DNA of 64,000 nucleotides from Lanius collurio. Lineage: Eukaryota; Chordata; Aves; Passeriformes; Laniidae. The notes under the pieces are model-generated. The model was not told the DNA's origin, searched no databases, and was given only the letters and a program-made list of their open reading frames with translations. The stretch lies in NCBI GenBank assembly GCA_020086605.1, contig JACBWW010000029.1, positions 1,629,084-1,693,083 of the forward strand, written 5' to 3'. The position numbers and the translations under genes are program-made. Shown one piece after another: positions 1 to 14,800 of this stretch (its first letter is position 1; the number at the start of each line of letters is the position of its first letter).

Positions 1-2734
1 ACAATTAAATTTCTTGCTCCCACTTTTCACTCCCTTCCAAAACTCTCCCGATGTAAAATGTGTTGCTTCCTCAACTTTATTATGAGGGAAGGGACTTCCA
101 AGTGTGCTGCCAAAGTCCAGGGACCTCTATCAGACACGTGGGCACACTTGTGTTCTGAGATGCCAGTGCCTCCTCATGGTTGCCCAGGGCTTTGTACAGA
201 TCATTTCCTCATATTAGTAGGTAATTCCAAGTTTCCCTGTGGATGCAGTATTAAAACTTGTGGAGATCTCTTTTTGGGACCCCAGCTTTTATATATCCTA
301 ATATCCAAGTTTTCCTAAGAAGAGCCAAGACTTCCAATGCTCTTTAATTCAGAGCTGCCAGTAGTAGCAGCTCCTACACCTTGAATGGACATGATGTAGC
401 TTTACTTCTTAATCCCATTTTCCCTGGAAATGTTCCAAGGGAAATGAAAACTTACTTGGAGTGTTAGCAAAGTAAATAAAACACAAGTTACTCTGATACC
501 TTGGAATAAATTCCAGTTGCCAGTAGTGAAATGAATAGGCATCACAGTCTTTGGTGAGGAATTACAGGCAGGTAAACATGAAAATGAAATGTTAAGAGGT
601 TCTGCCTTATTTATTTGTCTTGGAGAGTTGGATGTGCTTTGCACCAGTGCAGAATGGTCAGGAGATGAGAATTTTCTTGTTCATTCACAAAAATAGGCCA
701 AGCAGAGGTTGTGCAATCATCTTGAATTACTGCACTTACTCAGCAGACAGATCCCTGTGGAGGAACAAAAAGGTTTTTAAAATGTACCTTCCAGGGTGGC
801 CTTCCTTTGCATCAGCTACACCTTGTCTGTGAGGCTGGGACTAAATTTTCTTAGCTCCAGTGAAGGCTGATCTTTGATCCTTTTCTCTTACACTGCATCT
901 CTTGGGCCCTCACCCACTGCTGTGCTGAACAATTACACTCAGCATCTCAATTAGAATTCCATCCTTTGAAGGAAATAGTCCTTTATCTAAATCTTCATTT
1001 ACTCCTTAGAATTCTTCATTTCATCCCATTACTCTCTATTTTTTTTTCTGAACAAACCTAAGTTTTACAGGACAGAATGCCTAGGGTGGGTCATTTGCTT
1101 CAATTTTCATTACTTTAGGTGACAGTAACGTTCCATTTTCACCTGTGACCCCCTGGAGCTGTTTATGGAGCTGTTCTGTTGACATTTCATTTGAACAACT
1201 GCTTTCAAAATACATATTTTCTGCATCCCATTTTGATGCAGGGAATGAGTAGAGGTCCTGGATGGATCTGTAAAAGAAGGAGTGTGAGCCACAGCTCATA
1301 TATAACTTTTATCCAAGGTGTAACAATGCAGGATGAAGGGCCTGGTTTCTTCTAGAATCCAGACAGTGGGAAGGTACAGGCCAGTAGTTCCTGAAACAAA
1401 TCCAAATATAGAATCTTTTCTCCCTGGCTTTGTAAACATTTTATTTTACTACCCCAGTCAAGCTTGGAATCCTGTGAGTACCAAGGAATTTGTTGACTTT
1501 ATCAGTGGTAACTGTTTTCCAGACAACCATGCATTAGTGTACTGGAGTCATTGCCTAAAGTGGAAATACAGTGTCTGTACAGATATTTAAGCCCCAGCTG
1601 CTTTAGCCAAATCTTGAGTTATTCTTTTATCTGCATGCTCTTATTATGAGGTACATCCCTGGGGTACCCTGTGTGTGCCACTGTTGGTAGGAAATTGAGG
1701 GCAATTCTCCATGGACTCCTGGCAGTTGGTTCTTGACATAAGGATCAGGAGCTCAGAAGGGGCAAAATTGCAGCCTTCTGACCAACCAGGTGTCATGTCA
1801 GCTTCAAAAGCAGTTTTTCACACTGTAGTTATCTGGGATTTGCAGAAGGACTGGAGAGGAGAATATTCCAGCCCTGTCTCTGAGCTGTGGACATTCACAG
1901 CTCAGATGTGCAGGAGTCCAGGATGTGACTCCAGCTCTGCTCAAGCAGCTTGGATGGGGAGAGACCACTCCCAGTTACAGATACAATAAAGCAGTGCTAT
2001 GATGAAAATGTTAAACGTGGATTGGAAAGGAAAATATCCATGGAAGGACTTTTGCTTGTCCTCACAGCATTGTTTGCTTTTATTTTTGCCCAAAATTTAT
2101 GTATTAGGCACTTAAGGGTGACTATCACAATACAGCTGCAATTAATATTTTATTATATTTCTGCTTTTGCTGTTCTGACACTTAAGTGCTCTCTGTGATG
2201 TTGAAAACCTGATAAAAAGTCTTTATATTCAACTTAATTGGACAGTAGAACTTGATTGGCATGTTTAAATTGGGAAATAAATTAAAAAGTCTATGAGTGA
2301 GATGCTTTGGTCTGGTGCAGAGGAGTCAAACCTGAAAACAAAGCCTAAAGCATGTCAAGATGGTTTTGTGAAGGGAAATGATGAAGGAACAGTGAGTATA
2401 AGGTGTCCTGCAGATGAATTTCAGTGCAGGGGTTGTACACACCCCTCAGTATAAGGACACTGCTGCTTTGGTTACATTTTCCTTCTGGTGTTTGGTATTT
2501 TGGTTGCTGAAGTGTAGTAGTATTTTCTCTTCAGGGAAAATTGCCAACTTGTGTGTTCTGGTTTGTGCTCAGACTTTTGTTTCCAGGAAAAATAAGACAC
2601 TAGCAGCATTAATTTCTCGTTAGCTTTCAAGATGGAGCATTAGTCAGCAACAAGCCCTTGCAGCTGAGAGTGCTGATGGCATCCTGGGCTGCATTAGGAT
2701 TCCTGCTAATGCTGCATCATTTCCTTTGTTGCAG

Positions 2735-2861
2735 GTGGTATGGTCAAGAAAAGGACTACAATGTTCTAGTCATGGATCTTCTCGGGCCCAGCCTGGAAGA
2801 CCTCTTCAACTTCTGTTCTCGCAGGTTTACGATGAAAACAGTACTTATGCTAGCAGACCAG
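2735..2861 (+). CDS. CSNK1A1: CSNK1A1 exon: hinge and start of C-lobe
   Basis: The acceptor is ttgttgcag before 2735 and the donor is gtatgt at 2862. The exon starts with the last base of a codon and then encodes 42 residues, WYGQEKDYN through TVLMLADQ. It carries the CK1 signature [13 protein letters not shown] of the hinge and helix D region. It is phase 0 at its 3' end. Confidence 0.96.
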
Positions 2862-5800
2862 GTATGTGCACACCTCGGTGGGAGCAGCTTCAGAGCCCTG
2901 AGGGATTCTCTGCAGAGGGGGTTAAATTATTGATGCAGTGTTTTAGACATCTAAGGGAACACTTGACCTAAATAAGGACAAAGTAATGGTGGTTTCTGTG
3001 TGCTCTGCCCTACAAAATGTTGGGAGTGGGAGGGCACTGCAGCTACAGCTTCTTTGTGCTGCTGCTTTAAGGCCAAATTCATTCAAACATTGAGACTGTT
3101 CTGGGTGGGTTCACTGCCAGTGTCACCATGGGGGTTGTGGTAGGGGGGCTGGAAGTCTCCACCTGTGGGTGATGGGATTCAGTAGGACCTGTGGTGACAA
3201 CGTGCAAGTCTGTCCCTGTTCTTACTGCCTGTCCCTGTGCTCTCACACCCTCCTGTAGCCTCTAGGACCAGACAGTGAGCTAATAATAAATAGCTGTCTT
3301 GCTTGTTTGGTCCTCCCAGACAGTTCTTAAAGCTGTTAGTGGAGATGCCACTCAACTTCCAACATAATCGAGGCCTCTAAAACTCTCTGAAGTCTTTTTT
3401 TATAGCAGTTGATATTTTTCCAACTTGGTCATGAGAATACAGCATTTGAATCAAGCAGCCATATTTATTTCTTGCTGCTTAATAAATAGCTTGATTGTGC
3501 TGCCTTCAGCTCCTTGAAAAGCAATGAGGGTTTTTCAAGTTGAATTTTTCAATGGGAGCTGAAATTTCATCTAATATTACGTAATTGATGTCAGTACCAA
3601 GTTGTCACTTGGCCAGATGCTCGTAGAATCCCAGGCTCTTGGCCAAGGAAGCTCAAGGCATTTGTCTGGAGACAAGGTCAGCTGTCCCTGCTCTCAGCTG
3701 CCCTGAGAGGGTGATGTGCTTGCTTCAGAGAGCCATTTGCCTGCTCACTTAGCCACAGTCTGGGTGTGACAGCATCTCCAGGGAATCCATGAGGGGTTTG
3801 TGCAGTATTCCTTTGGCTGATAAACACTCATTAGCTGTCAGCTGGGAAACAGGCAGAAATGGGGGGTATCAGCACTCAGAAGTGGCTTTTAGGGCACAGT
3901 CCAGGAAACAGCTGGCAGGGCTGTGATGTAACAGCTCAGGCCTGCAAGAGGAGTGTTTGAGGAGCTGCAGAGCTGTGCCACGTAACCATGGGCTGGGATC
4001 TCACCCACAGGAAATGGGTTGGCCCTGTGTGATGACACAGATGTGCCAGAGTTTCTCCATGTCTCCACATATTCTGGGCTTGGGGTAGCCTAGATATGAC
4101 AGGGTGGGCCACCATCAAGTTGTGACTTGCTCCATGAAAACTGTTACCTGCAAAAGTGATGCTTGATGAATGAGTAACCAGATGAATGAGTAACTGGGAC
4201 AAGGGGGAAGGAGTGAGCTTTAAAATTGGCTTGTGGTAGCTGTAAAACCTTTGAAGTAATGAAAAGAAATTACTTTTTAATAGGATGCTATAGTTAGAAA
4301 CAGGAACTTCAGTATCTGGGAAATAGTCAGGTATTTAATCTGCCACATTCTGACCAGGATTATGGAATTTTAACATGCAAAAAAATAATTCAGATATAAT
4401 TTTAAAAAATTAGTTTTCATTAAGCAAATGCATAAACTGAAGTTGCAGAGAAAGGTAACTAAAAATCCATGCTTTCATTGAAGTTTTAATGAAATGTCTT
4501 GCTCTCTTTGAAATCTTACATGTTGCTGGTTTTTTTTACAGATGATCAGTAGAATTGAATATGTGCACACAAAGAATTTTATACACAGAGACATTAAACC
4601 AGATAACTTCCTAATGGGTATTGGGCGTCACTGTAATAAGGTTAGTCCAAAGCTCTTTGTTTCCAAGCTCCAGAGGGAATGCCTGTGTGATTTGATTCCA
4701 GCTGCACAACTTCTGTAAAATTCATTGCTAAAACTTGCTATTTTGGATGCTAAACCACAGTTCTTGGGTGTGAGAACTTGGTTTTCTTGGTGTCCACTTG
4801 TAAATGCTGTGGGTCTCTGACCCACCCCGGGAGATGCACTTGATTGCAAGATGATTTCTAGACTTGCTACAAGGTTATAAACTAACCCTAGAGAATACCT
4901 CACTACTTCTCTCAAGATGTCTGTTGTCATAGCATTTTTTTTCCTCTATGATAAAGCCAAATCTTTGGCTTTGGGACTGACTTCCTAGGATGAAAACAAT
5001 TTGTGCCAACGTGGGAGCTCCTGACCTACCAGTCAGCAGGGCATTAAATCTTGCAGTGACAGACTGGTAAAGTCTCTTCAACCATCAGAATTGTGGATAA
5101 GACCAAGAGCCAACATGCAGATGCCTTTATAAATAAAAGAAATGGTGCAATGATGTTGATGGAAAACTGTTAAGCTGTAGAATACCTTTTGTACAACAAA
5201 AAATTTTGTCTCAGTTTACTTTGTGGGGGAAAAAAAGCTCGGGGGTGGGTGGGGGTGGGCTGAGGTTGTTACACCTTTTGGGATGGGTAAACATAGTCAG
5301 AAGTGCATGTTTCCTGCCTAGAAGGCATCTTTTTCATTTTATTTTTAGTTTTCTTGAGTGAAATATGCTTAATCCTGCAATTTGTATGTCAAGCTCGTGC
5401 AGACAGGCAGCATTGGCAATGCATTAAGCATGCTACTGATTAGAAATTAACTTCAGGACAAATGTACGTGATCAAGCTGTTTATTGGAAGCAAGATTCCC
5501 ACTTATCTTCTCTATATGCCATCCCAGGATGTCTCATCTCGTTAGGCACTACCAGTAATCAAAATGTTTACCTTTGTTTGCCTGTATGAATGCCAACTTG
5601 AGGGCCATGAGCGTTAGAAGGGGAAAGCTTGGATAATGTGAGATAACAGCTCTTGTCTGAAGAGGTGCAATGCACTGAGTGTTTAGAGACAACCATTGTT
5701 GGAAAAGCTTGTAATTCCAGCTGAAAGACAATCTTTATGTAATCCTGTTGCTGTTAAACTTTGTTTGTTCCCAAGTTTCATACTTTCACTCTGTACAGCT

Positions 5801-8800
5801 CTATTTTTCTCTGCTGTGTTGAGCAGTTTAGGCTCCTTAATTTTCTGGCATGACTCAAAGTAGAACTTGAAAACTTTTATTTTGGTTTTTTCCTAGTTTT
5901 AGTTTCTGATTTCCAATTGTTCTTTTTGGGCCATTTTTCTATACTTTTGCACAGTCATGCTAGGTTGGCATTGCTGCACTCCAGTTCATCTTGGTGTGGA
6001 TTAATGGCCTAGAAATTGCTGCTGTGCTTACTTTAGAGGAGGAACACATTAGATTTGCATCAGCTGAAATGAAAGACAAAATTCTCTACAAACCATTAGA
6101 TTTTTTCCCCCATTGGTTAGGGAGCCATGCAATGATGTGGTGGTAAAACACTGTGGGCATGGGCTTCACTTATGTTTCAGGAGGTTAGAAATTAGGGAGG
6201 TAGTTCCTGACCCGAGTGCAAATTCATAGTTTTACCATTAGCAAAATGTGGAATGGGTTCCTTTAGTTTGGAACCAAGTACTTTGTCTAGGAAACACTTG
6301 ACACCACACAGAATTTAATGTTTCTTTTTGTAACCAAGTGTAGTTTTGGGGTTTTTAGAGATGCCTCTACACAGTTCAAGAAAAATCTCCCACAAAGACT
6401 AGAACAGCATGGTAATCTTGTTCCAGTAGCTTCCTGTCAGTTATATTTAAAACAAAATAAAATTAAATTGATTTTTTTTCCAAATTTTAATTTGGTGATT
6501 GGGAGAAATTTTGCTCCCACCTTAAAAGATGAATTTCCAGCTCTGCTAGAAATAAGCCCTGCATGCTTATGAAAGTAAACTTTAAGGTGACTAAATGCCT
6601 TCTACCTCTTCCTTACTGAAGATTTACTTTTTCTAAATGTCTTTTGGGGGAAGGGCAGTTTGTGGAACCAAAGGCTGCTTTTGTAAGCAAAAACTCGAAT
6701 GTCCTTTTTTAATAGAGCCAAATGTCACCATTGCTATCCCTGGTTAAGGCAGTGCCATTTTGGAGCGGCTCACAGTTGAAATTTACCTTGTCCCATCTGT
6801 CAAATTTTCTCCTTGGAAAAAAAAAATAGATTTACTACTCTAAATAATAAAAATAATAAAAAAGATGGAAAGATACAGTTTTTTTGAAAAGTACAGTGCT
6901 TGGTGGAAGAAGGATGGCATTTGGCTACCCTGTTCTTTCTCGAACGCCTCGGTGTTGCCTGTCTGCGCCGGCCAATGTTGCAATGTAAGCAAGACTGTTT
7001 GATGCACTGCCACCCTCTATTGTTTGTTCAGTGTTTAGAATCTCCAGTGGGGAAGAGGAAAAGAAGCATGACTGTTAGTACTTCTCAGGACCCATCTTTC
7101 TCAGGATTAAACCAGGTCTGAACTGTCTCTATTCCAACCTCAACCCCAAATTCATGTGCTTTATTTTTGTTTTGGTTTTTTTTTTTTTTTTCCTTTGGTT
7201 TGGTTTATTTTTTGTTTTTTTATTTTGTTTTTCTGGAGAATGTAGACCTTGCAAAAGCACCTCTTATGTTGGCATTATTCAGACATACTTGGCAAACATG
7301 TAACATTACTAAGATGTTTCCCTGTGGCGCTTGTTTAAATTGTGGAATTATTTCTAAACTTTGATAGGGCTAAATGTACGTGCTTGATTTCAGGTGCAGG
7401 CTTTATTTTCAGTCGTTCCAACTCAAAAGGCAACCTCTTAAAAATGTGCTGAAGGATAGACATGAAATAGCAGGGCTCCTGCTTGCCTTCCTGAAGGGTT
7501 CCTGCAGTTTCTATGGATGCATGTGGAGAAGTTCTGTTATCACTCCAGTCAGACTCCTCCCCGTGCAGTTTTTGTTCAAAATCACCCCAAATGTGTAACG
7601 AAGACTTAATATTTTCATCCATTGTGCTTAAAATCAGAAATTACTCCAACAAGCTGTGTCTTGGAGAAGCAGGAGCTTATCTTGTAGTGTATAATGCATT
7701 CCTGACTCTTGAAGAGAAGATGAATTGCAGAGAGAGGAAGACAGTTGCCAGTTGGTATCAGGACAGCTGGAAATTGCTGAATATGAATCACTGCTCAGGA
7801 GCCTGGCCATTGGTCACAGCTTTCCCCAGAAGTCTCCATGGATTAAATCCCAGGCAGATTCCTGCTGTACACAAACTGACAGGCTTCTGTTGTCTGCTCC
7901 TGAAACTTTCTTATCAGAGGCACACACTTTGATCTACTTCTCTAGTTGCTCTTGGCAAAAATCGTGCCCTACTTCTCCAGTTTCCTGCTGATAGTGCAAC
8001 AAACAGAATGAAGGTGGTGTGAGGTTATCTGGGAATGTGTTCCTGAGGGCTGGCATTGGATGTTCTGTGCTCATCCAAATTGGGCTGTGGCTCCCAGCTT
8101 CTTTCCAGGAGGGACTCACTCCTTTGCCTTCCACCCATCCCAGGGAAATACAGACTGGTCCTAAGCTAGGGAACAGTAAACTTCCCCAGGGAAGCTGGTG
8201 CTGGAAAATAATATCCAGTTACAGGTCTGTGTTGTGGACCAAATGAGAAAATGAGGGATTGCATTTGAGCTCAGGCTTTGCTTCTGGGAAGGTTGCAGCA
8301 TAGGAGTCGTGTAAAGCTTTTTACTGTCTGCTTTGGAGTTCAATATCAAATATTTCCTGGCATATCAGCTGATTTCCGTATCAGCCATGCTCACTGAGTA
8401 GCTACCTGTAGTGGGTGCAGCACAGCCCAGACCCACACCTTGCTGAGCTGTCTGAGCAGTGTGGTTGATTTTAAAACTTGGATTTATGTCCCCTTGCTCC
8501 AAGCATTCTGGGCTTTCAGGGTGACTTTCTCTGGAAGAGCAAATGTAGAACTGCAGTGCCTTGTGTTTGCATAGAAATCATGGCAAGACTTCAAGCCCAG
8601 GTTTTCTGCTCTGACACCAGGAGTTTAAGAGGTTTTTAGCTTTGCTTTTTCCTGTCTAGGCTACTGTAGTTAAAAAATCTTCTTGAACCAGAATTCTAAA
8701 CCATAGCTACTGTGCAATTCATAATCTTTCAGTATCTTGGATACTTCATGTTGAGTTGAACTTCCTCATTCACAGCACTTTCAGTGTGCCAGTGACCCCT

Positions 8801-11800
8801 CATTTCAGCCTTGGATGTATTTCAGCCTCCAGTTTGCTTTTAAAGATGTATCTTCAGTTCTGGAATCAGCTTTAAGGTGATACTGAGTTGGTTTTTACTG
8901 AGATCAAACTTTAAATATCTTCTTTCCATCACATTCTTCCCCCCCAAGTTACTTTCTGCAGCACTGATCAGTCTTTAGGAATTGCAGTCCTTGATCCTGT
9001 AGCATTAATCCAGGGTTGGAATCAGGATTTGTGGCTTGAAGTCTCAGTGCTAGAATTTGAAAGGTTCCTTATGTACTTCTTTCTGCCTCAGCTTTTTTTT
9101 GCCTAGTCCTGAAATCTTGTCCAAGAAGGTGCAGCCTGGATTACCCTTTGTAGGTGGGCTGGCTGGCAGCACAGTGATTACCACACACTAATTACCACAC
9201 ACTCAGGTTGCTAAATACCAAATCATTGGGCAAGCTTGGTTATTAGAAACCCAAATTGGATCCCGTTCCTTGGCTCCAGCTTCCTGGCTGTGTTAAAACC
9301 AGCGAGTTTGTCCTGCTGCAGTCACACTGTTCTGGGAGCCTTAAAATGAGCCAGGAACAAGCTGTCTTGTATTCTGGGGAAGGTTTTGGCCTTGTGCTCT
9401 GCAGAGTGGCCACTGTTCTTTGAGACAGGAGGTTGCAGGATGTGCCTCAGGTGTGTTAAGCTGCCATTAACTCCGTGTGTGTGACCTGCTCTGGTGCCAG
9501 TGGGGTTTGGGATGTGTTTTCACACATCTTCCTCCCTCTGCTGTGCACTGCAGTCATCAGTCTACAATAGGGATAGGAAATAGTATAGAACTAAGCTACA
9601 GATGCTGAGTAGCACGATCTAATCTTAGTCCAGGGGATTGAGGAAAGGCTTGAACTAATTCACCATTAAGTTTTTAACTGACTAGTTAAAGCTGGTTGCG
9701 CCTCTGCACTGTTACTTTGCTTCTTTTAACTGTAGGCTGTTACATTGTCTGGGTGTCTTAAAACATAGCTAATGCCTAGTGAAAGAAGTGGGGAATTTGG
9801 GGAGTTGTATAGGAATCTAACCTATTTTCATTTTTCTTGAAGTTATTCCTTATTGACTTTGGTTTGGCCAAAAAGTACCGGGACAACAGGACAAGGCAAC
9901 ACATACCTTACAGAGAAGACAAAAATCTCACTGGCACAGCTCGGTATGCCAGCATCAATGCACATCTTGGCATTGAGCAGAGGTGAGTGTAACATTCTGG
10001 AGGGTGCAGGGTGGGCTTTGTAAACTTCTGAAGATTCTGAACTCATTTTATATGGAAAGTGTATCCATCCCTTTGCAAGTATTCTTCCTTTTGGCTGCCT
10101 GTGCAAGGATAGGGAGAAAAATCCAAGCACCTAATTTGCTTCTTGAAGAGACTGTGTGTCTTGCAGACATCAGGTGGATGTTCTGCATATTATTTTGGCT
10201 TTTTAAAGGCTGAGCTATACTTTGATGTGGGTCTGTCAGAGGCCCTTCACACATAACATGGAGCACTTTGCTGATGTGTTGGTACCTGTTGGCACCACTG
10301 CTGACTGGCTTGAGAGGCCTTTCTGTAAGCAGAAAGGGTGTTCTAAAGCTGGTGTCTGTCTTGTTTTCTCACTCTCTTCAAGTTAGTAAACTATTATTTT
10401 TCCTTTTGCCTGCAAGCAAGACTTAAATATCTTCACTCACACTGTATTTTAGTTTCTGGTGTAGTCATGTCTGTAGGTATGTACACATGTGTGTGGATAT
10501 ATTTATATATTTGAACTTTGCTTATCAACAAACACCTTTTTATCATCTGGATCAAAGGCATTTTGTTCCTACAGAATTGTAGCATTGGTCCAGTGGAGAG
10601 AGCACTTCAGGTTGTTTGGAAATGTTAGGTACTCTTGGGATATCAAGGAATGCCTCTCTTCCTTCCACCTGTGCCCAAATATTGTAATGGATAACTGCAA
10701 GAGTGTGGCTTCACCTCTCTCAGAGTTAAAGCTTGCAGGAATATCTGTGGCTCTGACCTTTGAATCAGGATGAGAATGACAGCATTTCCAGTGGTCAGCT
10801 TCAGCCAGAACATAAGACCCACAAATGGTGCTTTAAAATGCTCCATGTTGCCTTTTTAACTTTAATTTCCTTAAGAATCTTTAAGGGTGTTTTATTGCCT
10901 GTCAGAGTCATTGTTTCAGCCAGCTTGGCATGTGGCTCAGGGAGGTAAATGACAGGTGTCACTTCTGAAATAAGTGCATTTCATAGATTCCAAGCAGTTT
11001 GGGTTAGGGAATATCTGTGCTTGCACCTGAGAGGGAAGGAGGGAGCTGCAAAGGATGTTGCTTTTGAACTTAGTTGGACACCATAAATTGAATTTAGTTG
11101 GGTTTTACACCCTATCTGCTGGTAATGGGAGTTCTGATATAATTAGAAATGTAGGTTGGTGCTTGCTAAGAGCTGCTAAACTGTCTAGGTCAGTCAAACC
11201 AGCAGTGAGGCAAAGAAGTAATGCATTCCTGTAATCAAGAGAAACCAGTTCTGGAGCTTATGGCAGAATATTTCAACCTCTAGTCCTGTACTTTTAACTG
11301 TTACAGAACATGCTTTCCTGTAGGTAATGACAGCTGTGCTCAAGGAGCTGTTTGCAATGTTATTTATTTTAATAATGGAGAGCATTGTCCTATTTTCCAA
11401 ATCCTGGAAATTACTTTTATCGATATATTCTCAAACATAATGTACCTGTTACAGATTTACAGAACTAAATGTTTCCTACTACAGGATCATGACATAAAAC
11501 ATTAAAACAATGAGCTGGGTGGGGATTGTGAACTCTTAATCCCTTTATTGCTTCTGAATTTTATCACTGCCTTCTCAGAAAACATAATTTTATGTCATGG
11601 CCCTATACAGGTTCACTGAATGCTGTTGGTGATTAAAATCTGCCAGTCTAATAGAATTAGCAAGTTCTGCAGGCTGGAATTTGTGAGCTCAGTATCATTT
11701 TTCATCCCTTTGTCTGTGGTTTCATGTTGCAGCTGAGATGATCTCAGAGGTAGCTGCTGCTGAGGGGAGGGAACCAATCCTCTCTTCCCTGGGCACAGCA

Positions 11801-14800
11801 GTGCTTTTCTGGCCTTGTGCTAAAAGCTTTAGGGAGCCAAGCTGATTTTCTCCTGGGATAGCTTTTTGTTTGTTCCCCAAAGGGTCAGAGAGCTGGCCCA
11901 CGAGCTGAGGGGGTGCCAGGCTGTTCTGGTTGTATTGGCTTGGCTATAACACAAAAATCACCAGCTTCTTTCTTCTCGTACCAAGATCTGCAGATAGATC
12001 AGGTTACAGCCTGTTCCTACTCCTAGGGAGCTGTTTTACCCTCACCTTGGTGTGTAATCCTGTTTGCAATCCTGTGTTCAGCCTTTTGATCCCTTGTTGG
12101 GGTAGTGGGTATTGAGTCTGTCGTGCCACCCTTTAAATCCTTTTCTGGGTGGCAGAGCAGCAGCAAAACCCACCAGGTTTTCCCCATAAGGGAGCAGGGA
12201 GGAGAAAAAGAAGTTATTTTTCTGCCTTGTATTAAACAGATGTCAGCTGCACAGGGGCAGTCAGAGGGAAAAATCTGATTTTACCACAGCTGGGAAGAGG
12301 CAACTTTGCCAAGAGGAAAAAAAATCCTGGAGTGTGTTTCCCACTGCAATGAACTGTGCTGGTCTTGGCACTTGGGAAAGCTGTGAGCAAAGTACAGTGG
12401 TGTTCATGTGGCCACAGTGGGGATGTGGAACATGTGCAGGGCAGAAAACATTTGAAGCCTTTTGCATGAGTTTCTGTGCAAGTTCTTGGTGGAGTCCATG
12501 GCTGGATCACTTCTCCAGCTGCCTTGGAACAGACTTGTGGGAAGAAGGTGGCAGCACCTCTCAGATTGATTAATGCACCTTTGTCAATATTGCTGTCTCT
12601 TCAAATCAGAGACAGCTCAGGGGTTTTTGCCAGAAGGGGAAGGAAGGAAGGAGCAAAGGGGCTGGATGGTCAGGATTGATCCCAGACTGAGCCAGGGTTC
12701 AGGGAAAAAATTTACTTCCATGATGTTACAGCCTTATTGACCTCATTAACCTCATTCTCTCTTACAATGCACTCCATGGTTCCTACAGGAAAATCTTTAG
12801 TTTCTACCCAAGCTACTTAAGAAGGCAGGAAAGATATTTCATGTTTCTTTTCTTTCTTTTTTTTTTTTTTTTCTCATTTTCCAAAGTTTTTGTTTCCCAA
12901 ATCAAACTGCAGATGGAAACTTAGAACACACAATACCTACAGAGTATATTTGTTAAAAAATTGAACAGGACCTCTTTCTATCTTAGGGTTTATTCCTTAA
13001 TTATTTTTTTAATTTAAATTTTTGAATGCTTGCACTATGGAATAAAGTAAGGAATGCCAGAATTTGTAATTCCTTGTGTTTTTCTTCCTGCAGTCGTCGG
13101 GATGACATGGAGTCTCTAGGCTATGTATTGATGTACTTTAACAGAACCAGTCTGCCTTGGCAAGGATTAAAGGTAGGTTATGGTGCCTTTTTCCCCCCCC
13201 TCCCCCACCCTTTTAATGTTTTTTTTTCATGTTATCATGCTTCTGCCTGCTAGGTGGGTTTATATAATGTTTAGCCTCAGTTGGACAAAGCAGCTTTTCC
13301 CAAAGCTTGATATTTATAGACTGTGGATTCTGCCTCTTACGCAGCAGGCAAAATGTGCATTGTTGGACTGTCTTAAAATTTATGCTAAACAATAGCTGAC
13401 ATCATCTTTGCCAGTTATTGTCCTGTTGCAGGCTGAGGCCCCTTTGGGAAATAGAAAATAACATTGTTAGTGGCTTTTTGAATTACTGGAGAGAGCATGG
13501 AAATAATCTCTTGCCTGGCAAGTTCAGCCTCAGTGGTATCTTCAGTCCAGGTTATGGCACAACTGAATAATTATTAACTGCAACAGGCTTGTTCAGGATT
13601 TCCATGTATGGGAGCCAGCTACAAATGTGGCAGACATTTCTTATTTCACTTATATAGACTCCAGTGACTGGTTTTCATGTTTTAATTGTTTTTCTTCCTC
13701 CATGTGAGAGTTGTGTAATTCCACTGGTGCTGCAGCTGCACAGTTTCTAAAAAGGCAGCAGCTTGTGGGACCCTGGAACTCTTCAGCTGCAAATGAATGC
13801 AGAGGGTGCTGAACCACCAGGCAGCCTGGATGGGGCACTGAGTGGGAATTAATACAACTTTGGCAAATGTAGCTGCAAGTCTGGTGCAAAGCAGCAGCTC
13901 GAACTACACGAGCTGTGCCATGTGATGGAAGCATTAGACTGCAACAAATGGTATTAAACTGTGTCCAAATCTTAATACCAGATTGACCTTCATTCTCTTT
14001 GCAATAAGTGTGTGGGACTTGGAGATTTCACATAAAATACTTATGGTTGACCAAAGGATTTTTGTCATTTCTTTTTTTTTTTTTTGCTGCTGTCCTTGTT
14101 AATCCAGTGTTGCACAATATCTCTTATATTGTGACCTACATGTTCCACAGGCTGCAACAAAGAAGCAAAAGTATGAAAAGATTAGTGAAAAGAAAATGTC
14201 CACTCCTGTTGAGGTTTTGTGTAAGGTAAGAGTTTCCAAATGATGTCATACTGTGAAATGGAAATTGTCTTGTTTGTTTTATTTGTTGGTTTGTTTTTGT
14301 TGTGGTTTTTTTTTTTTTTTTTAATAAACCAGAGCCAATATAATAAATAGCCTCACATGGCAGTTGCTGCTGAATAATACTGCTTTGGCAGGCACTGGGT
14401 GCCTTGTGTTTGGCCACCCAGCAAGACTGGGAATGTGTGTAACAGGGCAGCATTTGCTGCTGTTCCTTGGCAAAGTTCATGCCACCATCATTCAGGTCTT
14501 GCTGACTGTTGGCTGTGCAAGCTCAGAGCTCTCCTGTGTGAGGCTTGTTCAGTTCTCCAGCTTTTACAGTGCACGTTTTACATCAGAAGTAAATAAGTAA
14601 CCAAGGTGGAGCTGTCTGGCTTGCCCACATCCACCTTCTGCCTCTTCCAGTGGGTTCATATTGTCTGCCCTAACTCAAGTAGTGGCTGTAGTGGAGTTGG
14701 ATGCAAGTGATCTTTGTTTTTCCAAAGTTTTCCATAGAGTTTTCAGAATTTTCTTGCACTGTGGCAGCCACAGGCTTCTTAACAAAGGTCCTGGAGAAGC

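Noticed and set aside
1333..1590. 85-codon plus-strand frame in the first intron
   Set aside because: No similarity to CK1 alpha or any known exon, and it lies in intron between N-terminal exons outside the window and the 2735 exon.
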